Below, piece by piece: positions 16,817-24,135 of a DNA stretch of 25,244 nucleotides. Positions within the stretch are counted from its first letter, which is position 1. Every line of letters starts with the position of its first letter. The notes under the pieces were generated by a model. The model was given only the letters and a program-made list of their open reading frames with translations. It searched no databases and was not told the DNA's origin. Source of the DNA: DATGHS01 sp035307785 (GTDB taxonomy: Bacteria; Planctomycetota; Planctomycetia; Gemmatales; Gemmataceae); the NCBI GenBank assembly GCA_035307785.1, contig DATGHS010000333.1, positions 1 to 25,244 of the forward strand, given 5' to 3'. The position numbers and the translations under genes were made by a program.

Positions 16817-17635
16817 CTATTCGAGGCTGGACGGATCGACCTTTTCGCCGCCGTTGCGGGTGATCAGCGCGCGGAGGGAAGATTCCGGTTTGTCGGCGCG
16901 TATGAAACGTAATGTTTTGTCGCCAAAAGCTGCAACAAAGCTCGGATTGTGCCCGACATGAAAGCAGATGTACTTAATCGGCATCTCGTGTGTTTTGAAT
17001 CGCGGCATAGGACCCGTTGGCTTATAGGCCAAGTCCGCGGGCTCGGACCATGGAACTGGGTTCGCGGCCTCTACAACCATGATCGTATTCTCTCGGCCAT
17101 CCGAAAAGTCGTTCCAGCTAAGCCCCTCGCGCTCAAAGGCACTGCCAGGCCCAACCAGAACTTGAAACCGAGTTGTGTTCGGGGGATCAATGCCGCTCCA
17201 CGGCGAGGAATAAACTCGCGGCATCTCGTACAGGAGGCCGTCGTTGTGCGGGCTATCCCACGGTTCGTCCAAGTGCCACAGCTGATACAGGTTCTTACAG
17301 CCTTGTTCCATAAACGGGAGCAGAGCTACTCGCCAACTGAAAAGCGGGCGTCCCTCCTTGTCGCAAATGGTCGGAGGGGGCAAATGCCCGTAGAATTCGT
17401 GGTAGGCGTCCATAGCAAGGGCAATCTGTTTGAGGTGATTAAGACTGGCCCCTTGGGTGCTGGTGTCGCGGATCGTTTGTGTGCAAGGGAATAGGGCGGC
17501 GCATAGGACGGTTATCAGTCCAAGCGCGATTGTAAATACGATCGCTCTGGGGCTCGGTCGCGGCCGCCAAGCACCTTGGCCCGAATCGAGTTCAATTGGG
17601 TTCGACACGGTAATTCCACCTCTCGGAACCATCAT
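16817..17635 (-). CDS. DUF1559-like protein with an internal membrane anchor
   Basis: The product is 272 residues from an ATG that overlaps the DUF4058 stop codon (ATGATG/TGA). An alternative start is the GTG nine codons later at 17608, with AGAGGTGG 7 bases upstream. After about 30 cytoplasmic residues a membrane helix (31-49) leads to a DUF1559-like extracytoplasmic domain: ASLNHLKQIALAMDAYHEFY, then LPPPTICDKEGRPLFSWRV, then LLPFMEQ. DUF1559 proteins are normally pilin-like planctomycete surface proteins with a GFTLVELL prepilin leader; this one has no such leader, so it is probably anchored rather than processed by prepilin peptidase. Its close coupling to DUF4058 suggests a joint function, which I cannot name. 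Confidence 0.8.
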   Translation of the reverse strand: MMVPRGGITVSNPIELDSGQGAWRPRPSPRAIVFTIALGLITVLCAALFPCTQTIRDTSTQGASLNHLKQIALAMDAYHEFYGHLPPPTICDKEGRPLFSWRVALLPFMEQGCKNLYQLWHLDEPWDSPHNDGLLYEMPRVYSSPWSGIDPPNTTRFQVLVGPGSAFEREGLSWNDFSDGRENTIMVVEAANPVPWSEPADLAYKPTGPMPRFKTHEMPIKYICFHVGHNPSFVAAFGDKTLRFIRADKPESSLRALITRNGGEKVDPSSLE

Positions 17636-18387
17636 GCAGCCTGGCCTTCCAGTACATCGCGCAAGAACTGCGGCATAGGGGCGAAGGCCGCCATATATGT
17701 GGCCTCCAAAGGAACATTGATGTAACGGTCCGGCCGCAAGAACAGCGGCATTTCCGGCAAGATCGCGCCAACCGCGATGTGTTCTACGAACGCTTCGATC
17801 TTCGGCCCCACCGCGTATGCTACCAAGGTCAAGGGCTCCGCAGACGGGAGCTCGTACGGCTCATCAGTTAGGCCCAATTTTTGGCGAATGACAGCGTGAA
17901 TGCCCTGGGGATCGTTCGGACCAGGCGGAAGCAGATCTACTAGCAGCAGATGGACGCCGGCTTCGAGAGCCGCTACCGCCTTATTGGCAAACTGTTCCAC
18001 ATGCTCCCCGCGATCTTTGTTCGATGGGGATAGAATCTCGAGCATGGCAACGAGCCGATTGCCGCTTATATGGCGTATTGCCAGAGTTCTCTTCCGCGCC
18101 AACAACGATTCTTGCACAGTTTCCCGCCGGCGAACGCGCGGCGGCGCATCGGCAACTGCAATGCCCCCCGTGTCGGGTGGCAGCGGCGGTGGCCATTCGT
18201 TTAGCGGTTCGCTTCGGTGCAAAGTCAATACATCGGCAATCGATTTGCCTGCGTGTTGCTCTGGAAGAGCATAATAGCCAGTCGGCAACAAGCCACCGTT
18301 CAGGACCTTCCAGATTTCTGGAATCCAGGCAACGTGAAGAACGTGAAAAATTCCTGCATCCACCCGCGTCCAGTCATGAACAGGCAT
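17632..18387 (-). CDS. DUF4058 family protein
   Basis: The product has 251 residues from MPVHDWTRVDAGIFH, the characteristic DUF4058 opening, with AAGGAG 8 bases before the ATG; the open frame extends 33 codons further without support. The core has VAMLEILSPSNKDR (114-126) and VHLLLVDLLPPG (145-156), a pattern that resembles the PD-(D/E)XK nuclease fold seen in Uma2-type proteins (E and the D in the second strand). Nuclease activity is not demonstrated for the family. No signal peptide or membrane segment is seen, so it is cytoplasmic. The downstream DUF1559-like gene overlaps its stop codon, so the two are one operon. It is divergent from the phosphatase gene. Confidence 0.85.
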   Translation of the reverse strand: MPVHDWTRVDAGIFHVLHVAWIPEIWKVLNGGLLPTGYYALPEQHAGKSIADVLTLHRSEPLNEWPPPLPPDTGGIAVADAPPRVRRRETVQESLLARKRTLAIRHISGNRLVAMLEILSPSNKDRGEHVEQFANKAVAALEAGVHLLLVDLLPPGPNDPQGIHAVIRQKLGLTDEPYELPSAEPLTLVAYAVGPKIEAFVEHIAVGAILPEMPLFLRPDRYINVPLEATYMAAFAPMPQFLRDVLEGQAA

Positions 18388-18494
18388 ATTGGTATCTCCT
18401 TCGGACAGTCGGCGTTTGTATTGTACACGAATCGTGCTATGCCGGGACCGCGGAGCATTCACACCATTTTCTTCATTTTTTCGCAAAATCTCAT

Positions 18495-18523
18495 TTGACG
18501 CCTGTTACTCTGTTTTCGATACT
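18495..18523 (+). promoter_or_regulatory. Candidate sigma-70-type promoter for the phosphatase gene
   Basis: TTGACG (18495-18500) and GATACT (18518-18523) are spaced by exactly 17 bases, matching five of six and four of six consensus positions. The start of transcription would be near 18530, about 50 bases before the ATG. It lies in the intergenic gap divergent from DUF4058. Confidence 0.5.
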
Positions 18524-18578
18524 GACTTCATACCCACCTACCCCCTGCGACTTGCTTCTACACCCGAGATTCACTTCC

Positions 18579-19880
18579 ATGACGCTGCTGAACCGTCGCG
18601 CTTTCCTGGGTTCGTCCTTGGCCGGCGCTGTTGCGTGCATTTCCGCCGATTCCGCAAATAAGAATGCCCCCAAAGGCGGCATTGGCGCGAACGGCCAAAT
18701 GCCGATCAAGGGCTACCAGCCCACCACACTGCATCTAACTTGGCAGCGCGATCCGACCACCACGATGACCGTGCAATGGGTTGATGCGGCCGGGGCGACG
18801 CCCGACACCAAAATCTATTACACGCAGGCCATGGGGCTAAGCTGGTTCAACAACTGGCAGGCCGGACCGGTGGCCGAGAAGCCGTTTCCGAAGACGAATT
18901 TGAAGCTCTTCCGGGCCGAGTTGACGGGGTTGAGGCCCGGCACCGATTACGACTTCCGGATTGGACATTCTTCGCCCACCTATCGCTTCCGCACCATGCC
19001 GGCCAAGGCGAACGACACGATCTCCTTTATCTCCGGCGGCGACTCGGGTGTGAATCCGCATGCCGTAAACAACAACATCAACGCCGCCCGGCAGGATCCC
19101 ATGTTCGCAGTCATTGGCGGCGATTTGGCGTACGAAAACGGCAAGTCGGCCGACACCTTCTTCGCCTTCCTGCGCAATTACAGCAAGCACATGGTTGGCC
19201 GCAATGGCCGGCTCATTCCGATGATCGCGGTGCTCGGCAACCACGAGGTGGACGGCGGCTATTACCAGCCGCGCGAAAAGGCCCCGTTTTTCTTTTCTCT
19301 CTTCGATGGTCTGTACCCAGAAAGCAGTTACGGCGTGCTCGATTTCGGCGATTATTTGAGCCTGGTGCTCCTCGACACGGGCCACATCAGTTCCATTGCC
19401 GGCGAACAGACCGACTGGCTGCGGCAAACGCTAAAAGACCGGGCCGACCATCCGCATGTGATGGTCGTGAACCACGTGCCGGCGTATCCCTCGTATCGCA
19501 GCATGGGCAACGCCTTCGGCATCGGTGGCACCGGCGCCGACAACCGCGAATACTGGGTGCCGCTTTTCGAGAAGTACCGCGTGCCGGTGGTACTGGAACA
19601 TCACGACCACACCTTCAAGCGCAGCAAGCCGCTCTTGGGCGGGCTCGCCCACGGCAACGGTGTGCTGTACTTGGGCGACGGCTCGTGGGGCATGCTGCGG
19701 CCGCCACGGCCGGCCGAAAAGCTGCCGCACATGGCCGCCCTCAGCAAGGATTACCACCTGTCGCTACATCGCTTGCAGGGGCAAGAGCGCTTCCACCTGG
19801 CGCTCGACGAATTTGGCCGGGTGATGGATGTTTGCCGTAGCGGCCAGCGCCGGCAGGGGCTTGTGGCAACGGCGGGATAA
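18579..19880 (+). CDS. Purple-acid-phosphatase-like metallophosphoesterase, Tat-exported
   Basis: The product has 433 residues from MTLLNRRAFLG, giving a Tat signal (NRRAFLGSSLAGAVACISA); the long in-frame upstream extension is antisense to DUF4058 and is not coding. Residues about 45-140 form an Fn3-like N-terminal domain typical of purple acid phosphatases (LHLTWQRDPTTTMTVQW). The catalytic part (148-433) has the metallophosphoesterase ligands in order: D155 in GGDSG, D182 with Y185 in GGDLAYE, N221/H222 in LGNHE, H299 in VNHVPAY and H342/H344 in HHDHTF. The Tyr next to the second Asp is the iron-binding tyrosine of the family. It should release phosphate from phosphoesters outside the cytoplasm; the exact substrate is unknown. 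A hairpin terminator follows. Confidence 0.9.
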   Translation: MTLLNRRAFLGSSLAGAVACISADSANKNAPKGGIGANGQMPIKGYQPTTLHLTWQRDPTTTMTVQWVDAAGATPDTKIYYTQAMGLSWFNNWQAGPVAEKPFPKTNLKLFRAELTGLRPGTDYDFRIGHSSPTYRFRTMPAKANDTISFISGGDSGVNPHAVNNNINAARQDPMFAVIGGDLAYENGKSADTFFAFLRNYSKHMVGRNGRLIPMIAVLGNHEVDGGYYQPREKAPFFFSLFDGLYPESSYGVLDFGDYLSLVLLDTGHISSIAGEQTDWLRQTLKDRADHPHVMVVNHVPAYPSYRSMGNAFGIGGTGADNREYWVPLFEKYRVPVVLEHHDHTFKRSKPLLGGLAHGNGVLYLGDGSWGMLRPPRPAEKLPHMAALSKDYHLSLHRLQGQERFHLALDEFGRVMDVCRSGQRRQGLVATAG

Positions 19881-19887
19881 GCACTTT

Positions 19888-19948
19888 ACGAGCCGGAAGT
19901 GTAAGCGACGGACCCCAGCTATCCATCGCTTACGCTTCCGGCTCGTTT
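19888..19948 (+). terminator. Hairpin terminator-like inverted repeat after the phosphatase gene
   Basis: Arms 19888-19908 and 19926-19946 pair over 21 positions with one G-U pair, and the loop is 17 bases; the arm is ACGAGCCGGAAGTGTAAGCG plus one base. It is followed by TTTG, a short U-tract only. The arm sequence resembles the hairpin at 3671-3731 and the solo element at 22037-22061. It starts 7 bases after the stop codon. Confidence 0.6.
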
Positions 19949-20452
19949 GTTGGTGGTGGTACACATGGACGTAGTCCGACGCGGAAAGGCCCACGGGCGC
20001 CGTGCAGCGGGTGCAATCCGATCCGCTGGAAGACGGGCCCAAACGAGCATAAACGATGCCTCCGCAACCATACGATATCTTTGTACACTTGTCCAGTAAA
20101 ACCGCGCCGCGTTTCACCCAATGCGCCGAGTTTCACGGGGTTATTCATTGTTTTCGTGAAATCTGAAACGCGGCGCGTGCCACCGTGGGAAAACCCCACC
20201 AAGGCCACCGCGCTGCGGCCGGAAATGGTCGAAACGTGAAACACGGCGCGCGGAGCCGTGGCAAAGCTGCACCCGCAGACATTCCACGCCGACGGAGTGC
20301 GAGTTTGCCCGAGCAGTCTGGCTCGAATTCCCGACATCGGTCCTGCAACTTGTACGATTACCCGTTTGTTAAATCCAGTGGCATTTCGCCGAGCAATTCG
20401 CTACGTTATTTTCAATCCCCTCTTCTCATTGTTTCCTCGCAGGAGAACAAAT
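19949..20452. other. Gene-free, repeat-rich region upstream of the oxidoreductase
   Basis: About 500 bases hold no supported gene. The stretch contains a 14-bp inverted repeat (20103-20116 with 20164-20177, unit CGCGCCGCGTTTCA) that encloses a shorter TTTCACG/CGTGAAA dyad. An imperfect direct repeat of 29 bases (20164-20192 and 20237-20265, 23 of 29 identical) also starts with TGAAAC. The oxidoreductase promoter presumably lies near 20370-20430, but I cannot define it. Confidence 0.55.
20103..20265. repeat. Cluster of TGAAAC-CGGCGCG direct and inverted repeats
   Basis: Two plus-strand copies of TGAAAC(n)CGGCGCG (at 20164 and 20237), a minus-strand copy at 20103-20116 and a partial copy near 20131-20140 lie within 165 bases. 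The first inverted pair is perfect over 14 bp. Confidence 0.65.
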
Positions 20453-22015
20453 ATGGCTCTCAAGAAGCACAACCGCCGCGATTTCATGAAAACTACGGCC
20501 GCAGTGGGTACAGCATTGGCCTTTTCGGCCGCCAGCGCCAAGCGCGTGTATGGCGCGAATGAAATGCTGCGAATCGGTTTTCTCGGCGTCGGTGGACGTT
20601 CCCAGCAACATATTGATGCGCTGATCGATATGCGCGACGAAGGCAAGCCGGTCGAGCTATTTGCCGTGTGCGACGTGTGGGATGGTGATTCCGAGCTGGG
20701 CGCACGCCGGAACGACCCCAAGAAGCGGACTGGCCGTGGACTTTATCCAAGCGCCAAGACCTGCGGCATACCCACGGATGCCGGCAAGGGCCGAATTACC
20801 AAGGACTATCGCAATATTCTCGACAACAAAGAAGTGGATGTGGTGACCATTGCCACTCCGGATCACTGGCATGCAAAGATGGCCATCGACGCCATGGCCG
20901 CCGGTAAGGACGTGTATTGCGAAAAGCCGATGACCCGCACCATCGACGAGGCCCAGGCTGTGGTCGATGCCGCCGTGAAGCACAACAAGGTGATGACGGT
21001 CGGCGTGCAGTCGATGGCGGACCCAACCTGGTTGGAAGCCTACAACTACATTCGCGAAGGCAAGATCGGCCACGTCTTTCAGGGACAGACGAGCTACTAT
21101 CGCAATTACATCGGCGGGCAGTGGCGCTACTACCCGCTAAAGAAGGACATGACGCCCAAGACCATCGATTGGGACATGTGGCTCGGCACGAATTTCGAAG
21201 TCTGTGGACACAAGCTGGGGCCGACAGCGAAAGAGATGCCATTCGACCGGGCAGTGTGGGCTCAATGGCGCTGCTACTGGCCATTTGGCGGCGGCATGTT
21301 CACCGACCTGTTTGTGCACCAGACCACGCACCTGATCTCGGCCATGGGTGTAAAGTATCCGGGCCGCGTGGTGGGGGCCGGTGGCATCTATCTGGAATAC
21401 GATGGCCGCGACGTGCCCGACGTAGCAACTGTCGTGGCCGATTATAACGAAGGCTGCCAACTCATCATTTCCGCCACCATGTGCAACGACACGCAGCTGG
21501 GCGAGGTCATCCGTGGCCGGCTTGCGACAATCAAATTCGTGGGCGCCGGCGATTACATCAAGGGTTTCGAGGTGTACGGCCAGGATATCGGCGGCGGTCC
21601 GGCCAAGCCGAAAGAAGGCTTTGGCACGCCGGTCCACGTCTATAAGAATCCGAAGAGCGGCAACGCCACCTACGCACTGTTCGAGAACTTCCTCGACTGT
21701 GTGCGCTCGCGCAACCGTAATACGCTCAGCACGCCGGAACTCGGCGCGGCCGCATTCACCACGGTGAACATGGGCGTGCTCAGCTACCGCAACGGCAAGG
21801 TGCTGTTCTGGGACAAGGAGCAGCGCAAGCCGACAGAAGCCGATGCCAGCTGGGCGACCCGCTGGGAAAGCCGCTCGAAGAAGGATGGCAAGCCGAACCA
21901 GATCATCGGTTGGGAAGGCGGCGAGAGCGGCAGCACGCTTACTCCGCCGGAATACCAGAAGCTGGCCGGGCCATGGATCGACGGCAAGGACCCGGCCGCG
22001 GGTGTGGGCGGGTGA
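20453..22015 (+). CDS. Gfo/Idh/MocA family oxidoreductase, Tat-exported
   Basis: The product has 520 residues from MALKKHNRRDFM, with AGGAG 7 bases upstream. The signal is of the Tat type (NRRDFMKTTAAVGTALAFSA). The Rossmann domain begins at about residue 38 with IGFLGVGGRSQQH, the NAD(P)-binding glycine motif. The family EKP motif is at 157-159 in GKDVYCEKPMTRT, and the catalytic-type D-x-x-x-H is D285/H289 in GGGMFTDLFVHQ. Members oxidise or reduce sugars and cyclitols using tightly bound NAD(P), and Tat export allows the folded, cofactor-loaded enzyme to work outside the cytoplasm. At 520 residues it is longer than typical members (about 350-450), as is common in planctomycetes. The sugar substrate is not predictable. 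Confidence 0.92.
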   Translation: MALKKHNRRDFMKTTAAVGTALAFSAASAKRVYGANEMLRIGFLGVGGRSQQHIDALIDMRDEGKPVELFAVCDVWDGDSELGARRNDPKKRTGRGLYPSAKTCGIPTDAGKGRITKDYRNILDNKEVDVVTIATPDHWHAKMAIDAMAAGKDVYCEKPMTRTIDEAQAVVDAAVKHNKVMTVGVQSMADPTWLEAYNYIREGKIGHVFQGQTSYYRNYIGGQWRYYPLKKDMTPKTIDWDMWLGTNFEVCGHKLGPTAKEMPFDRAVWAQWRCYWPFGGGMFTDLFVHQTTHLISAMGVKYPGRVVGAGGIYLEYDGRDVPDVATVVADYNEGCQLIISATMCNDTQLGEVIRGRLATIKFVGAGDYIKGFEVYGQDIGGGPAKPKEGFGTPVHVYKNPKSGNATYALFENFLDCVRSRNRNTLSTPELGAAAFTTVNMGVLSYRNGKVLFWDKEQRKPTEADASWATRWESRSKKDGKPNQIIGWEGGESGSTLTPPEYQKLAGPWIDGKDPAAGVGG

Positions 22016-22110
22016 TGTGGGTGTAACTAATAGACGGTTAGCCCGAAGCGCAAGCGAGGAATGTCGGTCTCCGAATTGCGTTGCGCCGCGCAAAGATTCT
22101 GATTATTTTC
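22016..22110. other. Solo copy of the intergenic AGCCGAAGCGCAAGCGA-like element
   Basis: Directly after the oxidoreductase, positions 22037-22061 read GTTAGCCCGAAGCGCAAGCG then AGGAA, close to the arms of the hairpins at 3671-3731 and 19888-19946, but here without a matching second arm. Nothing else is recognisable in this stretch. Confidence 0.45.
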
Positions 22111-22138
22111 TTGCTTGGCACAGCTGAGGCAATAGAAT
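22111..22138 (+). promoter_or_regulatory. Candidate promoter of a short transcript
   Basis: TTGCTT (22111-22116) and TAGAAT (22133-22138) are spaced by 16 bases and match four and five of six consensus bases. A transcription start near 22145 would give an RNA of about 85 bases ending at the terminator at 22228. Confidence 0.45.
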
Positions 22139-22144
22139 GCCGTG

Positions 22145-22228
22145 ATAAGTTTGAATACCCGGTTGCGTATTTATCCCAGCGCAGCTAGGTGGCCCGGCCG
22201 GTTCCTTTGGAATCGGCCGGGCTTTTTT
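22145..22228 (+). ncRNA. Candidate small RNA or attenuator upstream of pyruvate kinase
   Basis: A promoter-like pair is followed after about 80 bases by a classical intrinsic terminator, with no start codon and frame of plausible length between them. This arrangement fits an independent small RNA of about 85 nucleotides. It could equally be the premature-termination leader of the pyruvate kinase gene, whose ATG is 122 bases beyond the terminator. The body contains a distinctive segment, CCCAGCGCAGCTAGGTGGC, just before the terminator stem. I do not recognise a known family. Confidence 0.35.
22192..22228 (+). terminator. Strong intrinsic terminator
   Basis: Arms 22192-22205 and 22209-22222 pair over 14 positions with one G-U pair around a TTT loop (core GCCCGGCCG/CGGCCGGGC), followed immediately by six T. 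This is a textbook rho-independent terminator on the plus strand. It may end the candidate small RNA, the oxidoreductase transcript, or both. Confidence 0.85.
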
Positions 22229-22247
22229 GTTGTCGGCCAAAAGAATA

Positions 22248-22319
22248 AACCACTGATTTCACCGATAGCACTGATAAGACAAATTGGAAACCCGTGTCGT
22301 CCGTGTGTCATCAGCGGTT
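22248..22319. repeat. CACTGAT-type intergenic repeat
   Basis: AACCACTGAT (22248-22257) and ATCAGCGGTT (22310-22319) form a 10-bp inverted repeat with one mismatch, and CACTGAT is repeated directly at 22269-22275. It lies between the terminator and the pyruvate kinase ribosome binding site. Confidence 0.4.
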
Positions 22320-22349
22320 CATCCTTTTGACGCCGCGCAAGGAGAAGCA

Positions 22350-23777
22350 ATGGAACGCCGCACGCGGATCGTGGCCACGCTGGGCCCGGCCACCGAAAGC
22401 CCGGACATGCTCGACGCGATTCTGTGCCAGGGGGTGAACGTCGTTCGCGTGAATTTCTCGCATGGCGAAGTGAGCGAGAAATCCCGGTATGTCGCAGCGG
22501 TGCGCGAGGCCGCCAAGCGTTGCCAGAAAACGGTTGGGATTTTGGGCGATTTACCGGGGCCGAAGTTGCGCGTGCGCATACCGGCCGAGTTGTTGCTGCA
22601 TGTCGGTGATGAGTTGTTATTCACCAGGAATGCGAACGATGCCGAGTCGATAACCGTCACCGAGCCGGAATATCTCCGCGAGGTCCAACCCGGCCAGCGC
22701 CTGCTGCTCGACGACGGCCGGATTCAACTCGTGGCCGAGGCCCAGGAAGGCGAGCGGCTGCGGACATGCGTAACCGTGGGGGGGAAGTTGCTGCCGAACA
22801 AGGGCGTTAATCTGCCCGACACGCGCTTGAGCATTCCGGCCCTCACCGAGCACGACCGCGAAGCGCTTCAGACTGCAGCGGAAGCGCAGGTGGATTGGCT
22901 GGCGCTATCGTTCGTGCGCCATGCGACCGCGGCCGACGAATTGCGCGCCGCGGCCCGCGAGGTCGGACTGGAAGTTCCAATCATCGCCAAGATGGAGCGG
23001 CCGGAAGCCATCGATGAGGCCGAGGAAATTATTGAGGCATTCGATGGTATCATGGTGGCGCGCGGCGACCTGGGGGTGGAAATTCCGCTCGAACGCGTTC
23101 CGGTCGTGCAAAAGAAGCTCATCACGTTGGCCCGTGCAGCCGGCAAGCCGGTCATCACGGCCACCGACATGCTCGACTCGATGCGCAACAATCCTCGGCC
23201 CACACGCGCCGAGGCAAGTGACGTGGCCAACGCCATCTATGATGGAACCGATGCGGTGATGCTCTCGGGCGAGACGGCGGTGGGTTCATTTCCGGTTGAA
23301 GCCGTCGCCTGCATGGATCGAATCGCCCGCCAGGTCGAGACGCAACTCCGGGACGATCCGCGCTATCATCTGAAGTTGCCCATTGGTCCTGTGGACGATC
23401 ATGTGACCCAGGCAATCTGTGACTTGGCCTACGAGATCAAAGCCGACGCCATCGTCACACCCACCAATTCGGGCCGTACGGCCCGGCTGATTGCCCGGCA
23501 CCGGCCTTCGGCCCGCATTGTGGCGCCAGCCCCCAGCGAGTGCGTGCTGCGACGGATGCAACTCATCTGGGGTGTGCAGGCGGTGCCGCTGGAGGATTCG
23601 TTGCCCCCGGGGGCTGACCGCTTGGAAGCGTCAATTCACTCGGCATTCGTGCACGGTGCCATCGAGCCGGGCCAACTGGTGGTCATGGCGGCAGGGCATC
23701 CGGTCGAAGGCGGCCAGCGCTTTCCCACGATTCGCATGGTGCGCGTGGGCGAAAAGGGCCAATCCTGTGAGCCGTAA
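22350..23777 (+). CDS. pyk: Pyruvate kinase
   Basis: The product has 475 residues from MERRTRIVATLGPAT, with AAGGAG 5 bases upstream; the earlier in-frame start lies in the repeat region. It converts phosphoenolpyruvate and ADP to pyruvate and ATP in glycolysis. Visible features are the substrate-binding VVRVNFSHGE (R33), GDLPGPKLR (66-74), catalytic K214 and metal ligand E216 in IIAKMERPEA, D240 in MVARGDLGVEIP, the ITATDMLDSM helix, the long signature NPRPTRAEASDVANAIYDG and MLSGETAVG. The B domain (about 75-165) and the C-terminal regulatory domain (about 345-475) are present, so the protein is complete and of usual length. In the ATxML motif, Gln is replaced by Asp relative to the rabbit enzyme. 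It appears to be a single gene. Confidence 0.97.
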   Translation: MERRTRIVATLGPATESPDMLDAILCQGVNVVRVNFSHGEVSEKSRYVAAVREAAKRCQKTVGILGDLPGPKLRVRIPAELLLHVGDELLFTRNANDAESITVTEPEYLREVQPGQRLLLDDGRIQLVAEAQEGERLRTCVTVGGKLLPNKGVNLPDTRLSIPALTEHDREALQTAAEAQVDWLALSFVRHATAADELRAAAREVGLEVPIIAKMERPEAIDEAEEIIEAFDGIMVARGDLGVEIPLERVPVVQKKLITLARAAGKPVITATDMLDSMRNNPRPTRAEASDVANAIYDGTDAVMLSGETAVGSFPVEAVACMDRIARQVETQLRDDPRYHLKLPIGPVDDHVTQAICDLAYEIKADAIVTPTNSGRTARLIARHRPSARIVAPAPSECVLRRMQLIWGVQAVPLEDSLPPGADRLEASIHSAFVHGAIEPGQLVVMAAGHPVEGGQRFPTIRMVRVGEKGQSCEP

Positions 23778-24135
23778 AGCCTTTTCGCTATTTGCCGAAT
23801 GCGCACAAGATTCGGCAGAAATCCGCATTGCCAACATAGCTTGTCAAAACGGAGCGATTGATTTCCTGTCCACTTTCGCGTTGCGTTTTATGCCAGCTTG
23901 TCCAGCTTCACGTTTTGTGCGGAAGAAGACTCCGTTCATTCCGTAGCCGCACACTTGAAAGATTACGCGCGCTTTCTTCAACTGGCCGATGAAGGGCAAG
24001 CCAACCCGTGCGGGCGCTTTTGCTCTGGTGCTGCTCAAACCAGGAAAAGGCGATCCGGCAGGGAAGGAGCCTGCTCTGCATCCGTGAGACGGACCTATTG
24101 CCGCGATTGCCAGCACCACCTTGAGGAGCACCCGG
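23778..24135. other. Intergenic region between pyruvate kinase and the surface protein
   Basis: About 360 bases hold no supported gene. An 8-bp dyad, TGCCGAAT/ATTCGGCA (23793-23800 with 23810-23817), lies 16 bases after the pyruvate kinase stop but has no U-tract. A weak GCAGG/CCTGC hairpin lies near 24057-24075. Short open frames on both strands look random. The leader of the surface protein gene should lie here. Confidence 0.5.

Noticed and set aside
18024..18578. 185-codon N-terminal extension of the phosphatase
   Set aside because: It is antisense to DUF4058 and would bury the Tat signal and the promoter candidate.
20103..20265. CRISPR-like array
   Set aside because: The repeats are few, imperfect, in both orientations and unevenly spaced, and no cas gene is near.
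21137..22093. Minus-strand frame of 318 codons opposite the oxidoreductase
   Set aside because: It is a high-GC shadow of the Gfo/Idh/MocA gene, without ribosome binding site or domain.
23793..23817. Terminator after pyruvate kinase
   Set aside because: The 8-bp stem has no following U-tract, so I do not call it as a terminator.
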